From assembly GCA_002315195.1 (NCBI GenBank), contig DCGD01000058.1, forward strand, positions 792 to 7,606: a stretch of DNA of 6,815 bases. The letters are read 5' to 3'. Made by a program: the position numbers and the translations under genes. This document shows, piece after piece, positions 5,585-6,815 of this stretch (position 1 is its first letter; each line of letters starts with the position of its first letter). The notes under the pieces are model-generated. The model ran no database searches and was not told the origin of the DNA. It saw only the letters and a list, made by a program, of their open reading frames with translations. Origin of the DNA: Prevotellaceae bacterium UBA1787 (GTDB lineage Bacteria > Bacteroidota > Bacteroidia > Bacteroidales > Bacteroidaceae).

Positions 5585-5938
5585 CCCTCGAGTAAATCAT
5601 TCTGTGCTGAAGAAACACCAAAGGGCAAGAGAAAAACAGTTTACAGACGTATTGTCATGAATTTGCTTTTTGGAGGAGCGAGGTTGGAACGCAATGGTCA
5701 AAGGTAGTTGGAAAATGAGGTGAAGAATGGAGAATCGACAAGGTCATTTCCTCCAATCGTTTTTGTCAGTGGAGGGTAAGTTGTCTTAGGGCGGATAAGT
5801 TTTGCATGCCGACGCGTCTTTGCAAGACGTGCGCAAGAAGTTGAAAAACAAACGCCATGTAGGCTTGTTGGCTTTTTGACCTTGCGACAGGTTCAAAATC
5901 AAATTATGCCATCCAACTTCAATAACGTGGCTTAATCA
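5585..5938. other. Divergent intergenic region between the lipoprotein operon and the GH43 gene
   Basis: About 350 nt between two divergent promoters without a supportable gene. Both strands contain only short open stretches that lack convincing starts. One minus-strand stretch (about 5707-5880) stays open for some 55 codons but has no ATG in that frame and resembles nothing I know. The clearest structure is the hairpin at 5801-5837. A lone TAnnTTTG match on the minus strand (5706-5699) has no -33 partner. Confidence 0.6.
5801..5837. repeat. Strong stem-loop in the divergent intergenic region
   Basis: CGTCTT (5815-5820), loop TGC, AAGACG (5824-5829) is a perfect 6-bp stem. In plus-strand RNA it is extended by a G-U (5814/5830) and a C-G (5813/5831) pair. 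Beyond an asymmetric internal loop, TTGC (5802-5805) can pair with GCAA (5833-5836). No T-run follows on either strand, so it is not a standard intrinsic terminator. It may be a relic, a repeat-family element or a protein-binding site. Confidence 0.5.
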
Positions 5939-5970
5939 TTTGTAAGAATAAAAGTAGTTTTGTAAATTTG
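5939..5970 (+). promoter_or_regulatory. Promoter of the GH43 gene
   Basis: TTTG (5939-5942), a 20-nt spacer and TAAATTTG (5963-5970) match the Bacteroidetes primary-sigma consensus TTTG-N19-21-TAnnTTTG in every fixed base. A second TAnnTTTG (TAGTTTTG, 5955-5962) abuts it but has no -33 at a fitting distance. The -7 element ends only 8 nt before the first possible ATG (5979), so the leader is very short, or about 20 nt if the ATG at 5997 is used. Confidence 0.85.
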
Positions 5971-5978
5971 CACTTTCA

Positions 5979-6815
5979 ATGATGTTCAGGAAGATGATGA
6001 GGAAGTGGTTCGCAGTGTTGATTTTCTCGGTTGCAATATGTACGGTGGTGGAAGCGGGTAGGAATTACCCCCAAAAACACCAACCGCTCACCTTGGCCGA
6101 TCCCTACGTTTTTTACGAAAACGGCACGTATTACGCCTATGGCACCAACAGCGACGCGGGCATAGAGGTCTATACAAGCCGGGACTTGAAGGCATGGGAG
6201 TTTAATGGCGTCGCGCTCAGAAAGGAAGACACCACTTCGCCAAAGTGGTTTTGGGCGCCGGAGGTGTACCATTTGGATGGCCGCTACTTGATGTATTTTT
6301 CCGGCAACGAAGAGGCGAGAGCAGCCTGGAGCGATGGTCCGTCAGGTCCGTTCGTCGAGTTGAAAAGCGGTGTGCTGCTTCCCGGGCAGGGCTGTGTGAA
6401 CATAGACAACCATCTATACATAGACGATGACGGCACGCCCCACATATTTTTGGTGGAATTCAACCATCACCCCGGCGTCTATCAGGCAAAGGTAGAGAAA
6501 GATTATACCACCATCATCAAAAGTACGCTTCATGACGCCATACATCCGGAGCAACCTTGGGAATGCATCAGGGGATTGGTAAACGAGGGACCGTTCATTC
6601 TGAAGCACAAGGGTACGTACTATCTGACCTATTCGGGCAATGATTACCAATCGCAGGACTATGCCATAGGTGTGGCGTTGGCGAGCGACATCAACGGCCC
6701 TTGGAAAAAGGTAGATTACAACCCCGTTCTCCATAACTGCCATGGCCTGACGGGCGTGGGTCACCACAGTTTTTTCAAGGACAAGAGGGGCAGGTGGCGC
6801 GTAGCCTTCCATGCC
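5979..6815 (+). CDS. Secreted glycoside hydrolase family 43 (GH43) protein (N-terminal 279 residues, C-terminus outside window)
   Basis: The frame is open from the ATG at 5979 to the right edge. Residues 1-26 form a signal peptide (hydrophobic WFAVLIFSVAICTVV, cleavage near VEA). The five-bladed beta-propeller of GH43 follows, with all three catalytic carboxylates seen: D41 in LADPYVF (general base), D143 in NIDNHLYIDDDG (pKa modulator) and E203 in NEGPF (general acid). Other family marks are WAPEV (92-96) and GVGHHSFF (259-266), whose His commonly helps bind calcium at the active site. GH43 enzymes are inverting arabinofuranosidases, xylosidases or galactosidases acting on plant or host glycans; the substrate is not evident here. 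The start is ambiguous: ATGs at 5979, 5982, 5994 and 5997 are in frame. The last follows AGGA (5988-5991) by 5 nt and gives a cleaner signal peptide (MRKWF). It is divergent from the lipoprotein operon. Confidence 0.95.
   Translation, partial: MMFRKMMRKWFAVLIFSVAICTVVEAGRNYPQKHQPLTLADPYVFYENGTYYAYGTNSDAGIEVYTSRDLKAWEFNGVALRKEDTTSPKWFWAPEVYHLDGRYLMYFSGNEEARAAWSDGPSGPFVELKSGVLLPGQGCVNIDNHLYIDDDGTPHIFLVEFNHHPGVYQAKVEKDYTTIIKSTLHDAIHPEQPWECIRGLVNEGPFILKHKGTYYLTYSGNDYQSQDYAIGVALASDINGPWKKVDYNPVLHNCHGLTGVGHHSFFKDKRGRWRVAFHA

Noticed and set aside
5699..5706. Minus-strand TACCTTTG as a second promoter for the lipoprotein operon
   Set aside because: No TTTG-like -33 element is found 19-21 nt upstream, and a better promoter lies at 5554-5584.
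5513..5707. Plus-strand open frame of 64 codons
   Set aside because: It begins within the lipoprotein start codon on the opposite strand and runs through that operon's promoter; no plus-strand promoter precedes it and the product resembles nothing known.
6414..6812. Minus-strand open frame of 132 codons
   Set aside because: It is the antisense shadow of the GH43 gene, whose catalytic motifs are all intact.
5979..6815. Polysaccharide utilisation locus around the GH43 gene
   Set aside because: No SusC/SusD, hybrid two-component or other PUL marker is in the window, so it cannot be claimed.

Overview
The window looks like chromosomal DNA from a member of the order Bacteroidales (Bacteroides/Prevotella-like). 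The evidence is convergent. Upstream of three transcription units are matches to the Bacteroidetes -7 promoter element TAnnTTTG, two of them with a well-spaced -33 element. Shine-Dalgarno sequences are mostly absent. The protein families are typical of the group: an HU-CCDC81/SPOR membrane protein, a DUF4832 secreted protein, a DUF3298 lipoprotein and a GH43 glycosidase. Genus or species cannot be fixed from this stretch.

Layout. (1) Positions 1-2711 hold a tight leftward (minus-strand) cluster of four genes. Its order of transcription is: HU-CCDC81/SPOR membrane protein (2711-1572), zinc-ribbon plus FHA-like protein (1565-1053), small secreted protein (1060-635) and a Gfo/Idh/MocA oxidoreductase (625 to beyond the left edge). 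Junctions are +6, -8 and +9 nt, so this is almost certainly one operon. A -7 element lies only 4 nt before the first ATG, implying a leaderless or nearly leaderless mRNA. (2) Positions 2712-3221 are an AT-rich gene-free stretch. It holds two leftward intrinsic terminators (3084-3116 and 2999-3037) that end the next operon, the promoter of operon 1, and a nested inverted repeat near 2901-2938. (3) Positions 3222-5514 hold a second leftward operon: a DUF3298 (RsiV-like) lipoprotein followed 25 nt later by a secreted DUF4832/TIM-barrel protein. Its promoter carries a perfect dyad over the -7 element. (4) Positions 5515-5978 are a divergent intergenic region with a strong hairpin of unknown role. 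(5) From 5979 to the right edge is a rightward GH43 glycoside hydrolase with a signal peptide, cut off at its 3' end, behind a textbook Bacteroidetes promoter.

How the genes fit together. The right half is envelope and glycan biology: an exported glycosidase, an exported glycosidase-like barrel protein and a lipoprotein. No SusC/SusD pair is present, so a polysaccharide utilisation locus cannot be claimed. The left operon is the less ordinary part. It puts a DNA-binding-fold (HU-like) protein carrying a periplasmic peptidoglycan-binding SPOR domain next to a cytoplasmic FHA-like protein with altered phosphopeptide-binding positions. A role linking nucleoid or cytoplasm to the cell wall is an inference. 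I saw no CRISPR array, tRNA, rRNA, insertion sequence or phage gene, and no convincing wholly new system.
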